This document shows positions 8,101 through 16,690 of a stretch of DNA of 64,000 nt, in pieces (position 1 is the first letter of the stretch; each line of letters opens with the position of its first letter). Location: positions 744,001 to 808,000 of the forward strand of contig CP170191.1 of the NCBI GenBank assembly GCA_042434945.1. The letters run 5' to 3'. Position numbers and translations under genes: made by a program. The notes under the pieces are model-generated. The model saw only the letters and a list, made by a program, of their open reading frames with translations. It had not been told where the DNA came from and searched no databases. The stretch is from Escherichia hormaechei_A. GTDB lineage: Bacteria > Pseudomonadota > Gammaproteobacteria > Enterobacterales > Enterobacteriaceae.

Positions 8101-9357
8101 ATGAAACAACACACACTGAGCCTGTGGCTCGGTGGGGTGTTGTTCGGCCTGTTAACCTCCGCCGCGCAGGCGGAGCCGTGGACGCTCGAACACACCCTGA
8201 CCGAAGCCCAGCGCTACTCGGCAGAACTCTCTGCCAGCCGTAATGAAGCGCAGGCGCTGGATGCGATGGCGGATTCCGCCACGCAATTACCTGACCCAAA
8301 ACTGAAATTCGGTATCGAAAACGTGCCGGTACAGGGCAGCAACGATCGGCGGCTGACGCGTGAAGGGATGACCATGCAGAAGGTTGGCATCATGCAAAGC
8401 TACGTCAGCTCAGAGAAGCGGGAACGTAAAGCGCAGACCTTTCAGGCGCAGGCGCGAAGCGTGCTGGCAAAATCCGAAGCCGTCCGCGCCGCGCTTCAGC
8501 GTGATACCGCCCAGGCCTGGCTGGATCTGGCGCTGGCCCAGCAGGCGCTGAACACGGCCAGAACGCTGGTCCGTGAAACCGAACGCCAGCGGGGCGTGCA
8601 GAAGGCGAGCGTCGGGGCGGGAAGCGCCACGCCGGACAGCGTACTGGCCCTGCAAATGATCCTCAGCGCCATGCGCGACAAAGAGACGCTGGCGCAGCGG
8701 GATGTGCAGCTGGCGCAAAGCCGTCTGCTGGAGCTTACGGGGCACGCGATTACGGCGGTTCGCGGTCCGCTGCCGCGCTATCAGCGTCTTCCTGCCGATG
8801 AAAAAACGTTGCAGGAGGGGATCGTCAGGCACCCGGAAGTGGAGGCCGCACGACGTGAAGCCGAGACCGCGAAAGCGCGTTCAGCGCAATCTGCCGTGGC
8901 GGCGATACCCGATGTGGATGTGGAGGTCTATTACGCCCACCGCGCCGAAGGCTATGACGATATGGCTGGCGTGATGTTCAGCGTGGATCTGCCTTTGTTC
9001 CAGTCAAAACGTCAGGACAAGGATTACGCCGCCGATGTTTCCCGCTCAATGCAGGCGGTGGATCAACTCACGCTGCTCAAACGCGAACACATTGCCCAGG
9101 TGCAAACGCTGGTGGCGCAGTATCAGGCTGCGCAAACGGTGTGGCAGCGACAGCGGGACGAGGTACTACCGTTGCAGCGTCAACGGCTGGCGGTACTGAC
9201 GGCGCAATATCGCTCTGGACAGTCGGCGCTTCCGGCCCTGCTGGAGGCGCGTCGTGGCGTACTGGATACGGAACTGGCGGTGAACCAGGCGGAGCGCGAA
9301 ATGGCGCGAACCTGGGCTGCTGTGAACTGGCTGATCCCGCAGGAGCTGGCGCAATGA
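8101..9357 (+). CDS. TolC-family outer membrane efflux protein, CusC-like
   Basis: A 418-residue outer membrane factor with a 24-residue signal peptide ending SAAQA. Two long alpha-helical repeats (about residues 30-210 and 240-410) fit the TolC trimer barrel-tunnel fold. Unlike E. coli CusC it shows no lipobox cysteine and is about 40 residues shorter, so it is nearer the CzcC-type branch of metal efflux channels. Its stop codon overlaps the start of the CusB-like gene (ATGA), implying coupled translation and one tripartite complex. Confidence 0.82.
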   Translation: MKQHTLSLWLGGVLFGLLTSAAQAEPWTLEHTLTEAQRYSAELSASRNEAQALDAMADSATQLPDPKLKFGIENVPVQGSNDRRLTREGMTMQKVGIMQSYVSSEKRERKAQTFQAQARSVLAKSEAVRAALQRDTAQAWLDLALAQQALNTARTLVRETERQRGVQKASVGAGSATPDSVLALQMILSAMRDKETLAQRDVQLAQSRLLELTGHAITAVRGPLPRYQRLPADEKTLQEGIVRHPEVEAARREAETAKARSAQSAVAAIPDVDVEVYYAHRAEGYDDMAGVMFSVDLPLFQSKRQDKDYAADVSRSMQAVDQLTLLKREHIAQVQTLVAQYQAAQTVWQRQRDEVLPLQRQRLAVLTAQYRSGQSALPALLEARRGVLDTELAVNQAEREMARTWAAVNWLIPQELAQ

Positions 9358-10553
9358 AAAAAACAACGTTAATGGCGATTGCCATCGCGATAGCTGCCGC
9401 TGGCGGCTATTTTGTCGGAAAGAAGCAGACGCATCAGCCGGCTGCGGCTGCACAACCCTCTGAACGTAAGGTGCTTTACTGGTACGACCCTATGGTACCC
9501 GGTCAGCGCTTCGATAAGCCGGGTAAATCCCCCTTTATGGATATGGATCTGGTCCCGCGCTACGCCGATGAAGCACAGGCGGCGTCAGGCGTGGCCATCA
9601 GCACTCAACAGCAGCAAAACCTGGGGATGAAAACCGCCAACGTTGAGATGCGCCAGCTGGTTTCGCCGTTCTCGGCCTTTGCCACGGTTGCAACGGATGA
9701 ACGTAACGTCTCGGTGGTGTCAGCCCCGGCCAATGGCGTGGTGTCAAAATTGTTTGTTAATGCGCCGCAGCAGCAGGTGAAAGCCGGAGAGGCGCTGGCG
9801 CAACTGTGGATCCCGCAATGGACCACCGCCCAGCAGGAGTACCTCGCAGTTCGTCAGCTTGGCGATGCCGCATTGACCCGCGCCGCACGCGAGCGGCTGG
9901 CGTTGCAGTTTATGCCGGAAGAGGTCATTCGTTTGCTGGAGCGTAGCGGTAAGCCGCAGACCACGCTCACCCTGCGCGCTGACCGGGCGGGCTATGTGGT
10001 GAAGCTAGACGTGCGGGAAGGGGCGCAAATCACCGCAACGGCGCCGCTGTTTGAGATCGCCAGCCTCGATCCGGTCTGGCTGGTGGTCGACTACCCGCAA
10101 ACGCAGGCGCAGTCTCTGGCAGTGGGCAGCAACGTGGTAGCAACGTCTGAAAGCTGGCCGGGGGAGCAATTCCACGGCACGGTCAGCGAATTGCTGCCGC
10201 AGATGGAGGCGACCACGCGAACCCTGAAAGCCCGTATCGTGCTGGAAAATACCGCACATAAGCTGAAGCCAGGCATGTACCTCTCCGTCAGGCGTGCGGA
10301 AGAGATGAAAGGCCCGCCGGTTCTGGCGGTGCCGGAAGAGGCGGTGATTAACAGCGGAGAGTCTGCGCGTCTGCTGCTGGCCACCGGGGACGGTTATTTC
10401 CAGCCTGTGACGGTGACAACCGGCCTGACGGCGCAGGGCTGGACGGCGATCCTGTCCGGGGTCAAAGAGGGCGATAAGGTGGTGACGTCCGGGCAATTCC
10501 TCATTGATTCCGAAGCCAGCCTGCGTAGCGTGATGCCGGAGGTGACGCCATGA
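9354..10553 (+). CDS. cusB: CusB-like periplasmic adaptor of heavy-metal RND efflux
   Basis: A 399-residue membrane-fusion protein. An N-terminal membrane anchor is followed by a heavy-metal-binding segment at about 40-70 with YWYDPM and PFMDMDLVP; Met47, Met62 and Met64 correspond to the three methionines that bind Cu(I)/Ag(I) in E. coli CusB. The barrel-sandwich and hairpin domains follow. The ATG at 9354 overlaps the previous stop and its own stop overlaps the next start, so the three genes are tightly coupled. It should bridge the inner-membrane pump and the outer-membrane channel. Confidence 0.87.
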   Translation: MKKTTLMAIAIAIAAAGGYFVGKKQTHQPAAAAQPSERKVLYWYDPMVPGQRFDKPGKSPFMDMDLVPRYADEAQAASGVAISTQQQQNLGMKTANVEMRQLVSPFSAFATVATDERNVSVVSAPANGVVSKLFVNAPQQQVKAGEALAQLWIPQWTTAQQEYLAVRQLGDAALTRAARERLALQFMPEEVIRLLERSGKPQTTLTLRADRAGYVVKLDVREGAQITATAPLFEIASLDPVWLVVDYPQTQAQSLAVGSNVVATSESWPGEQFHGTVSELLPQMEATTRTLKARIVLENTAHKLKPGMYLSVRRAEEMKGPPVLAVPEEAVINSGESARLLLATGDGYFQPVTVTTGLTAQGWTAILSGVKEGDKVVTSGQFLIDSEASLRSVMPEVTP

Positions 10554-13500
10554 TTGCCGCTGTGATTCGCGCCTCGTTGCGTAACCGCCTGCTGGTGATC
10601 CTGGCCGCGCTGATGATGGCCGGCTGGGGCTGGTGGGCGGTGCAGCGCGCGCCGCTGGACGCGTTGCCCGATCTGTCTGATGTGCAGGTCATTATCAAAG
10701 CGAGTTACCCCGGAAAAGCGCCGCAGGTGATTGAAGATCAGGTGACCTGGCCCCTGACAACCTCCATGTTGTCTGTGCCGGGAGCTAAAACCGTGCGTGG
10801 TTTTTCAATGTTTGGTGACGCTTATGTGTATGTGCTGTTTGAGGATGGCACCGATCTCTACTGGGCGCGATCCCGGGTGCTGGAATATTTAAGCCAGGTA
10901 CAGGCGCAGTTTCCGCCAGGCGTGAAGGTGTCGCTGGGGCCAGATGCGACGGGCGTGGGCTGGATCTACGAATATGCGCTGATCGACCGTAGTGGAAAAC
11001 ACAGCCTGGCAGATCTGCGGGCCCTTCAGGACTGGACGCTTAAGTTCGAGCTTAAGACGGTACCGAATGTATCTGAAGTGGCAAGTATTGGCGGAATGGT
11101 GCGTCAGTATCAGATCGTGGCGGACCCGGCGAAGATGCGCGCGCTGAATATTACCCACAGCCAGCTATCCGGCGCGGTGCAGGCCGCCAATAAAGAGAGC
11201 GGCGGCGCCCTGCTGGAGATGGGCGAAGCGGAGTATATGGTGCGGACAACGGGCTATTTGCGCTCGCCGGAGGATTTTCGCAATGTGGTGATCGCCACCC
11301 GCGATGGCGTACCTGTCCTGCTGAAAGATGTCGCCACCATTGGCATTGGCCCGGAGATCCGCCGGGGCGTGGCGGAGCTTAACGGTGAAGGGGAGGTCAC
11401 TGGCGGCGTGATCGTGATGCGCTACGGGCAGAATGCGCTGGAAACGCTTCGTGCGGTAAAAGCGAAACTGAGCGAGCTGCAAAAAACGCTGCCGCAGGGC
11501 GTCGAGATTGTTCCGGTCTACGATCGTTCCACGCTGATTGAGGACTCGGTCAAAACGCTGACGCACAAGCTGCTCGAAGAGTTTGCCGTGGTGGTACTGG
11601 TGTGCGCGCTGTTCCTGTTCCATCTGCGCTCCGCGCTGGTGGCGATGGTCTCTCTGCCGCTGGGGATCCTCGGGGCTTTTGTGGTAATGCACTATCAGGG
11701 CATTAACGCGAATATGATGTCGCTCGGCGGGATCGCCATTGCCATCGGGGCGATGGTGGATGCGGCAATTGTGATGATTGAAAACATGCACAAGGTGCTG
11801 GAGCAGTGGCGGCATGATAATCCGGGCAAGGAGCCCGCGCCGGGGGAATACTGGCGTCTGGCGGAAAAGGCGGCGGTTGAAGTGGGACCGGCGCTGTTTT
11901 GCAGCCTGTTAATCATCACGCTGTCATTTATACCGGTTTTTTCGCTGGAAGCGCAGGAGGGGCGAATGTTCTCGCCGCTGGCGTTCACCAAAACCTGGTC
12001 GATGGCCGTGGCCGCCGGGCTTGGGATCACCCTGGTGCCGGTGCTAATGGGCTTTTTCATTCGCGGGAGAATCCCGGATGAAAAGGCAAACCCGATCAAC
12101 CGCCTCCTGATCCGCCTGTATGAGCCGCTGCTGGACAAGGTACTGACCTTCCCGAAAATGACGCTGGCACTGGCATGTCTGCTGCTGATCGCCACGCTCT
12201 GGCCGCTGAGCCGCCTGGGAAGCGAATTTATGCCGCCGCTGGATGAAGGGGATTTACTCTATATGCCCTCCACGCTGCCGGGGATCTCTGCTCGCGAGGC
12301 ATCGCGGCTGCTTCAGCAGACGGACCGCTTGATCAAAAGCGTACCGGAGGTCGCGAGTGTGTTTGGCAAAGCCGGTCGCGCGGAGTCGGCAACCGATCCC
12401 GCGCCATTAACCATGCTGGAAACAACCATTCACTTTAAGCCCCGCGAGCAGTGGCGGCCAGGAATGACGCCGCAAAAGCTGGTGGAGGAGCTTGATAAAA
12501 CCGTGTCGCTGCCGGGTATTGCCAATGTGTGGGTGCCGCCTGTCCGTAACCGCCTGGACATGCTGGCAACCGGGATCAAAAGCCCGGTCGGCATTAAGGT
12601 GAACGGCAATAATATTGCCGACATTGAGCGTGTGGCCCGGCAGATTGAGCAGGTGGTGAAGGACGTTCCTGGCGTCTCCTCTGCGCTGGCGGAGCGTCTG
12701 GAAGGCGGGCGCTACGTGGATATACGTATCGACCGGCAAAAAGCCGCGCGCTACGGCGTTTCCGTCGATGAACTGCAAAGCCTGGTCTCCACGCTGGTCG
12801 GGGGTGATAACATTGGCGAGGTGATCCAGGGACGCGAGCGGTATCCCATCAACCTGCGTTATCCCCGCGATTTGCGTGATAACGTCGGCACGTTGCGGGT
12901 GTTGCCGGTAGTGACCGCCAGCGGTAACCAGGTGGCGCTGGGGGAATTGGCCGATATCGTCGTGACGGAAGGCCCACCGATGCTAAAAAGTGAAAACGCG
13001 CGCCTTTCCAGCTGGATCTACGTGGACTTGCGCGGGCGCGATCTGAAGTCCGCCGTGGATGAAATGCAAAAACGGGTGGAGGAGAAGGTGGTATTGCCGC
13101 AGGGCGTGTCTCTCTCCTGGTCCGGGCAGTTTGAATATCTGGAACGGGCGACCGCGACGCTCAAAATAGTTTTACCTGTCACGCTGATGATTATATTCGT
13201 CCTTTTATGGTTAACCTTCAGGCGGATATCAAATGTCCTGATAATAATGGGGACATTGCCTTTCGCGCTTATTGGGGGCGTGTGGTTACTGTGGCTGCTT
13301 GAATATAATTTGTCAGTGGCGGGGGCCGTCGGTTTTATCGCCCTTTCCGGGGTGGCGGCAGAATTCGGCGTAATTATGGTTCTTTATTTGAATCATGCGC
13401 TTGATAAATATCACAGGCTGGAGCCAGAAGGGGAAAATACGGTGCTGATGCGGGCGATCCACGAAGGAGCCGTGCTGCGCGTGCGTCCGAAGGTGATGAC

Positions 13501-13666
13501 GGTCGCCACTATTATGGCGGGACTGCTGCCCATCATGTGGGGCAGTGGGAGTGGCTCAGAGGTGATGCAACGTATTGCCGCGCCGATGATTGGTGGCATG
13601 GTAACGGCACCGTTATTGTCGATGCTAGTTATTCCCGCACTTTATAAATTGTTACATCAACGTTAA
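10550..13666 (+). CDS. cusA: CusA-like heavy-metal RND efflux pump
   Basis: A 1038-residue inner-membrane RND transporter of the heavy-metal class. The three methionines that define Cu(I)/Ag(I) pumps in E. coli CusA (573, 623, 672) are present at 572, 622 and 671, and the proton-relay aspartate of helix 4 is at 404 in MVDAAIVMIEN. Those residues argue for copper/silver rather than zinc, cobalt or nickel. It is the last gene of the operon; no cusRS-like regulator pair is encoded next to it. A 9-bp perfect inverted repeat lies just after the stop. Confidence 0.9.
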   Translation: MIAAVIRASLRNRLLVILAALMMAGWGWWAVQRAPLDALPDLSDVQVIIKASYPGKAPQVIEDQVTWPLTTSMLSVPGAKTVRGFSMFGDAYVYVLFEDGTDLYWARSRVLEYLSQVQAQFPPGVKVSLGPDATGVGWIYEYALIDRSGKHSLADLRALQDWTLKFELKTVPNVSEVASIGGMVRQYQIVADPAKMRALNITHSQLSGAVQAANKESGGALLEMGEAEYMVRTTGYLRSPEDFRNVVIATRDGVPVLLKDVATIGIGPEIRRGVAELNGEGEVTGGVIVMRYGQNALETLRAVKAKLSELQKTLPQGVEIVPVYDRSTLIEDSVKTLTHKLLEEFAVVVLVCALFLFHLRSALVAMVSLPLGILGAFVVMHYQGINANMMSLGGIAIAIGAMVDAAIVMIENMHKVLEQWRHDNPGKEPAPGEYWRLAEKAAVEVGPALFCSLLIITLSFIPVFSLEAQEGRMFSPLAFTKTWSMAVAAGLGITLVPVLMGFFIRGRIPDEKANPINRLLIRLYEPLLDKVLTFPKMTLALACLLLIATLWPLSRLGSEFMPPLDEGDLLYMPSTLPGISAREASRLLQQTDRLIKSVPEVASVFGKAGRAESATDPAPLTMLETTIHFKPREQWRPGMTPQKLVEELDKTVSLPGIANVWVPPVRNRLDMLATGIKSPVGIKVNGNNIADIERVARQIEQVVKDVPGVSSALAERLEGGRYVDIRIDRQKAARYGVSVDELQSLVSTLVGGDNIGEVIQGRERYPINLRYPRDLRDNVGTLRVLPVVTASGNQVALGELADIVVTEGPPMLKSENARLSSWIYVDLRGRDLKSAVDEMQKRVEEKVVLPQGVSLSWSGQFEYLERATATLKIVLPVTLMIIFVLLWLTFRRISNVLIIMGTLPFALIGGVWLLWLLEYNLSVAGAVGFIALSGVAAEFGVIMVLYLNHALDKYHRLEPEGENTVLMRAIHEGAVLRVRPKVMTVATIMAGLLPIMWGSGSGSEVMQRIAAPMIGGMVTAPLLSMLVIPALYKLLHQR

Positions 13667-13673
13667 ATGTGTC

Positions 13674-13703
13674 AACTGCATGTGCTTATTCAGGCATGCA
13701 GTT
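13674..13703 (+). terminator. inverted repeat after the efflux operon, possible terminator
   Basis: AACTGCATG and CATGCAGTT form a perfect 9-bp stem with a 12-base loop, 8 bp after the cusA stop. The following bases are only weakly T-rich, so it may be a terminator or an mRNA-stabilising hairpin. Confidence 0.45.
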
Positions 13704-13827
13704 TATGTATCCTCAGATTATTCCCAGGAACGGGATGGTAATTAGGAATAACACCCATGCTGTTAAGCGTTCATTCAAGTATTCTGTGTTAAGGTCTGCA
13801 CCGAATACTAAATATGGTAATGGCATT

Positions 13828-14403
13828 GTGATTGTACGAATTAAATTTCCCCTGATTTTATTGTTTATTATTGGGCAGTTATCGTTTGCGTCTGCGGTTA
13901 ATGCAGACAGCAATACAGCGGATAAAGGCTGGTTCACCACCTTCACGGATAACGTCGCGCAAACATGGAATGAACCTGAGCATTACGATCTCTATATTCC
14001 GGCCATTACGTGGCATGCACGTTTTGCCTACGATAAAGAAAAAACTGACCGTTATAACGAGCGTCCGTGGGGGGCCGGCTTCGGTCAGTCTCGCTGGGAT
14101 GAAAAAGGTAACTGGCATGGCCTGTACCTGATGGCGTTTAAGGACTCCTACAATAAATGGGAGCCTATTGGTGGCTACGGCTGGGAAAAAACCTGGCGCC
14201 CGTTATCAGACGACAACTTCCGTCTGGGGCTGGGCTATACGGCAGGGTTCACGGCGCGTGATAACTGGAAATACATTCCTGTTCCGGTACTGCTGCCGCT
14301 TGCCTCCATCGGCTATGGTCCGGCAACGTTTCAGATGACCTACATACCGGGTACCTATAACAACGGTAACGTTTACTTTGCCTGGATGCGGTTTCAGTTT
14401 TAA
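13828..14403 (+). CDS. pagP: lipid A palmitoyltransferase PagP
   Basis: An outer-membrane beta-barrel enzyme that moves a palmitate from phospholipid to lipid A, making the bacterium less sensitive to cationic peptides. The mature region (from about WFTTF to the C-terminal WMRFQF) is strongly conserved, including the PEHYDLY histidine and the KDS aspartate-serine pair. The GTG at 13828 gives 191 residues with a normal signal peptide, matching the 186-190 residues usual in the family. ATG codons at 13735 (good AGGA site) and 13669 are in frame but would add 31-53 residues of atypical sequence. The protein differs clearly from E. coli PagP and is nearer the Salmonella form. Confidence 0.88.
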   Translation: MIVRIKFPLILLFIIGQLSFASAVNADSNTADKGWFTTFTDNVAQTWNEPEHYDLYIPAITWHARFAYDKEKTDRYNERPWGAGFGQSRWDEKGNWHGLYLMAFKDSYNKWEPIGGYGWEKTWRPLSDDNFRLGLGYTAGFTARDNWKYIPVPVLLPLASIGYGPATFQMTYIPGTYNNGNVYFAWMRFQF

Positions 14404-14551
14404 CTGAATTTTTCTGCTAAATCGGCCAAAAAACGCACAGATATTGAAATGTAAAGTCTAAACTACGTAACATCACAAAATAACGCGACTTTTATCACTT
14501 TTTAGTAAAGTTACACTGGACAAAGCGTACCACAATTGGTGTACTGGTAAC

Positions 14552-14570
14552 CGACACAGCATTTGTGTCT
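14552..14570 (+). promoter_or_regulatory. hairpin in the cspE leader
   Basis: GACACA and TGTGTC form a perfect 6-bp stem about 25 bp before the cspE start and just ahead of the ribosome site. An imperfect palindrome at 14527-14544 precedes it. Leader structure is typical of cold-shock genes; an effect here is inferred. Confidence 0.35.
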
Positions 14571-14594
14571 ATTTTTCATGTAAAGGTAATTTTG

Positions 14595-14804
14595 ATGTCT
14601 AAGATTAAAGGTAACGTTAAGTGGTTTAATGAGTCCAAAGGATTCGGTTTCATTACTCCGGAAGACGGCAGCAAAGACGTGTTCGTACACTTCTCTGCAA
14701 TCCAGACTAATGGTTTTAAAACTCTTGCTGAAGGTCAGCGCGTAGAGTTCGAAATCACTAACGGTGCCAAAGGCCCTTCTGCTGCAAACGTAATCGCTCT
14801 GTAA
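14595..14804 (+). CDS. cspE: cold-shock-family RNA chaperone CspE
   Basis: A 69-residue single cold-shock domain protein, matching E. coli CspE as I recall it. The RNA-binding motifs KGFGFI (RNP1) and VFVHF (RNP2) are both present. It binds single-stranded RNA and DNA, melts RNA hairpins and can act as a transcription antiterminator. The ATG at 14595 follows AAAGGT; an in-frame start ten codons earlier falls within the leader. Single gene with its own terminator. Confidence 0.95.
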
Positions 14805-14824
14805 GATACGTCAGCAAGAATTCA

Positions 14825-14852
14825 AAACCCGCTTAATCAGCGGGTTTTTTTC
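14825..14852 (+). terminator. terminator of cspE
   Basis: A stem of AACCCGCT and AGCGGGTT is followed by a run of seven or more T, directly after cspE. Confidence 0.88.
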
Positions 14853-14860
14853 GTTCTGAA

Positions 14861-14947
14861 TCAACCAATAAGATAGATCTTCAGGAAGCTGGCGACAATC
14901 GCGACGCTTAGCAATACCATACCCACGCCTGACAGAGTTTCTTTCAT
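14861..14947 (-). CDS. predicted 28-residue single-span membrane protein
   Basis: A short ORF reading MKETLSGVGM then a hydrophobic run to KIYLIG. A GAGG ribosome site lies about eight bases before its ATG. The layout is a short polar N-terminus with one transmembrane helix at about residues 7-26, typical of enterobacterial small membrane proteins. It sits between the cspE terminator and crcB on the minus strand, as the gene after crcB. I do not recognise a named family, so the function is unknown. The good ribosome site and clean helix support expression, but a chance ORF is not excluded. Confidence 0.55.
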   Translation of the reverse strand: MKETLSGVGMVLLSVAIVASFLKIYLIG

Positions 14948-15018
14948 GCTATCACCCTCGTTCAATATTGAGCCAAGAGTGACAGAGAAAAATTAAGCCA
15001 ACATTAAGGTTGCCGCGC

Positions 15019-15408
15019 TTAATGTCCGCTGGCGGAGGAAAATAACCAGAATGCGATCGCAGTCATCGCAAACGAGCCAAGCATGTTAACGGCAATGTTG
15101 GTCAGCGCCCAGCCCATCCGGCCTTCCTGAAACAGAAAGACCACCTCCGCAGAGAAGGTAGAAAACGTTGTTAAGCCGCCGCAGAAACCAGTTGTAATCA
15201 GAACCTTCCACATAGGGTCGATGTTGGTCATGCGATTAAACCAGGCCAGCCCCATCCCAATAATAAACGCCCCGATCAGATTTGCCGCCAGTGTCCCCAT
15301 CGGAATGGCCTGATGCAGGGGGTTAAACCGCATGCTTAAGAGCCACCGCGCAACGCTACCCGTGCCTCCACCAATAAAAACGGCTATAAGTAGTTGTAAC
15401 ACTGTCAA
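15019..15408 (-). CDS. crcB: fluoride ion channel CrcB/Fluc
   Basis: A 129-residue, four-helix inner-membrane protein of the Fluc family, which works as a dual-topology dimer to expel fluoride. Family signatures GGGTGSVARW near the N-terminus and FCGGLTTFSTFS in helix 3 are present. The N-terminus MTVLQLL is two residues longer than E. coli's MLQLL, and about a tenth of positions differ. No fluoride riboswitch was recognised ahead of it. It lies divergent to ybeM. Confidence 0.93.
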   Translation of the reverse strand: MTVLQLLIAVFIGGGTGSVARWLLSMRFNPLHQAIPMGTLAANLIGAFIIGMGLAWFNRMTNIDPMWKVLITTGFCGGLTTFSTFSAEVVFLFQEGRMGWALTNIAVNMLGSFAMTAIAFWLFSSASGH

Positions 15409-15469
15409 TACCTGCTATTTGCTGTGTAAGTGCGTCGAGTGTAACGCTGTTTTTAACCGGGAGACAATT

Positions 15470-16258
15470 ATGTATGTTGCAGTAGGGCAGTTCGCGGTGA
15501 CGCCGGACTGGAATGAAAACGCGGAAAAATGCGTCTCCCTGATGCATCAGGCGAAGCAAAAGAGGGCGTCGTTGCTGGTACTTCCCGAGGCGTTACTGGC
15601 CCGTGATGATGGCGATCCAGACCTGTCGGTAAAGTCTGCGCAAACGCTGGAAGGGGCGTTTCTGAAACGACTGCTGGCCGAAAGCGTTGGCAACACGCTC
15701 ACCACCATCTTGACGGTCCATATTCCGTCCTCGCCGGGGCGCGCGGTAAACACGCTGGTGGCGATACGTGAGGGTGCCATCGTCGCGAGCTACGCCAAAC
15801 TTCATCTGTATGATGCGTTCAGCGTTCAGGAGTCGCGCCTGGTCGATCCGGGGAGTTTAATTCCGCCGCTGATTGAGGTGGAGGGATTTAAGATTGGCCT
15901 GATGACCTGCTACGATATCCGTTTTCCCGAGCTGGCGCTGAACCTGGCATTGCAGGGGGCCGAGGTGCTGGTTCTGCCTGCCGCGTGGGTCAAAGGACCG
16001 CTTAAGGAGCATCACTGGGCGACGCTGCTGGCAGCACGTGCGCTGGATACCACCTGTTACGTGGTAGCCGCGGGTGAATGTGGTAACAAAAATATCGGGC
16101 AGAGCAGGGTTGTCGATCCGCTGGGGGTGACGGTTGCGGCAGCAGCGGAGACGCCTGCGTTATTGCTGACGGAGATAATTTCCGCCCGAATAGCGCTTGC
16201 GCGTCAGCAATTACCTGTTCTGCGCAACCGTCGCTTTGCGCCGCCGCAATTATTATGA
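15470..16258 (+). CDS. ybeM: carbon-nitrogen hydrolase YbeM, probable deaminated-glutathione amidase
   Basis: A full-length 262-residue nitrilase-superfamily enzyme with the complete catalytic triad Glu40, Lys110 and Cys147 (in LMTCYDIRFPE). Family members related to mammalian Nit1 repair glutathione that has lost its alpha-amino group. The ATG at 15470 follows GGGAGACA; a more upstream start would overlap the crcB promoter. In K-12 I recall this gene as disrupted, whereas here it is intact. Preceded by divergent crcB and followed by tatE. Confidence 0.85.
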   Translation: MYVAVGQFAVTPDWNENAEKCVSLMHQAKQKRASLLVLPEALLARDDGDPDLSVKSAQTLEGAFLKRLLAESVGNTLTTILTVHIPSSPGRAVNTLVAIREGAIVASYAKLHLYDAFSVQESRLVDPGSLIPPLIEVEGFKIGLMTCYDIRFPELALNLALQGAEVLVLPAAWVKGPLKEHHWATLLAARALDTTCYVVAAGECGNKNIGQSRVVDPLGVTVAAAAETPALLLTEIISARIALARQQLPVLRNRRFAPPQLL

Positions 16259-16386
16259 TGTTTTTTTACTCGGCGCTTGATTCACCTTGTTACAGATTGC
16301 TATTGTGTGCGCGCGTCGAATGACCGTTAATATTCTCTGGTTTTTAAGGCGCGTTCTGTTGCCGGTTATATGTCAAGAAGGTATCT

Positions 16387-16590
16387 ATGGGTGAGATTAG
16401 TATTACCAAACTGCTGGTAGTTGCGGCGCTGGTCGTTCTGCTGTTTGGGACTAAGAAGTTACGTACGCTGGGCGGAGACCTTGGAGCGGCCATTAAAGGG
16501 TTCAAGAAGGCGATGAATGATGACGATGCTGCGGCGAAAAAAGGCGCAGACGTTGATCTTCAGGCTGAAAAGCTCTCTCATAAAGAGTGA
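16387..16590 (+). CDS. tatE: twin-arginine translocation protein TatE
   Basis: A 67-residue TatA paralogue: one N-terminal transmembrane helix, the FGTKKLR hinge, an amphipathic helix and a short charged tail. It can substitute for TatA in the translocase that exports folded proteins. Single gene with an AAGAAGG-type ribosome site. As I recall the K-12 protein, this one is identical, unlike the neighbouring crcB and pagP products. Confidence 0.95.
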   Translation: MGEISITKLLVVAALVVLLFGTKKLRTLGGDLGAAIKGFKKAMNDDDAAAKKGADVDLQAEKLSHKE

Positions 16591-16630
16591 CGTGGCGAGC
16601 AGGACGCTCCCTCAATATCTTGTTCGATAC

Positions 16631-16661
16631 AAAAAACCCGCTTCAAAAAGCGGGTTTTTTA
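16631..16661. terminator. bidirectional terminator between tatE and lipA
   Basis: AAAAAACCCGCTT and AAGCGGGTTTTTT form a perfect stem with A/T runs on both sides, placed between two convergent genes. Confidence 0.88.
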
Positions 16662-16690
16662 TCAGACAGATGTAAGTAATTATTACAGGA

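Noticed and set aside
1..13666. Genomic island carrying the fry and efflux operons
   Set aside because: No integrase, tRNA-end duplication or insertion sequence is visible, and base use is like the adjoining backbone genes.
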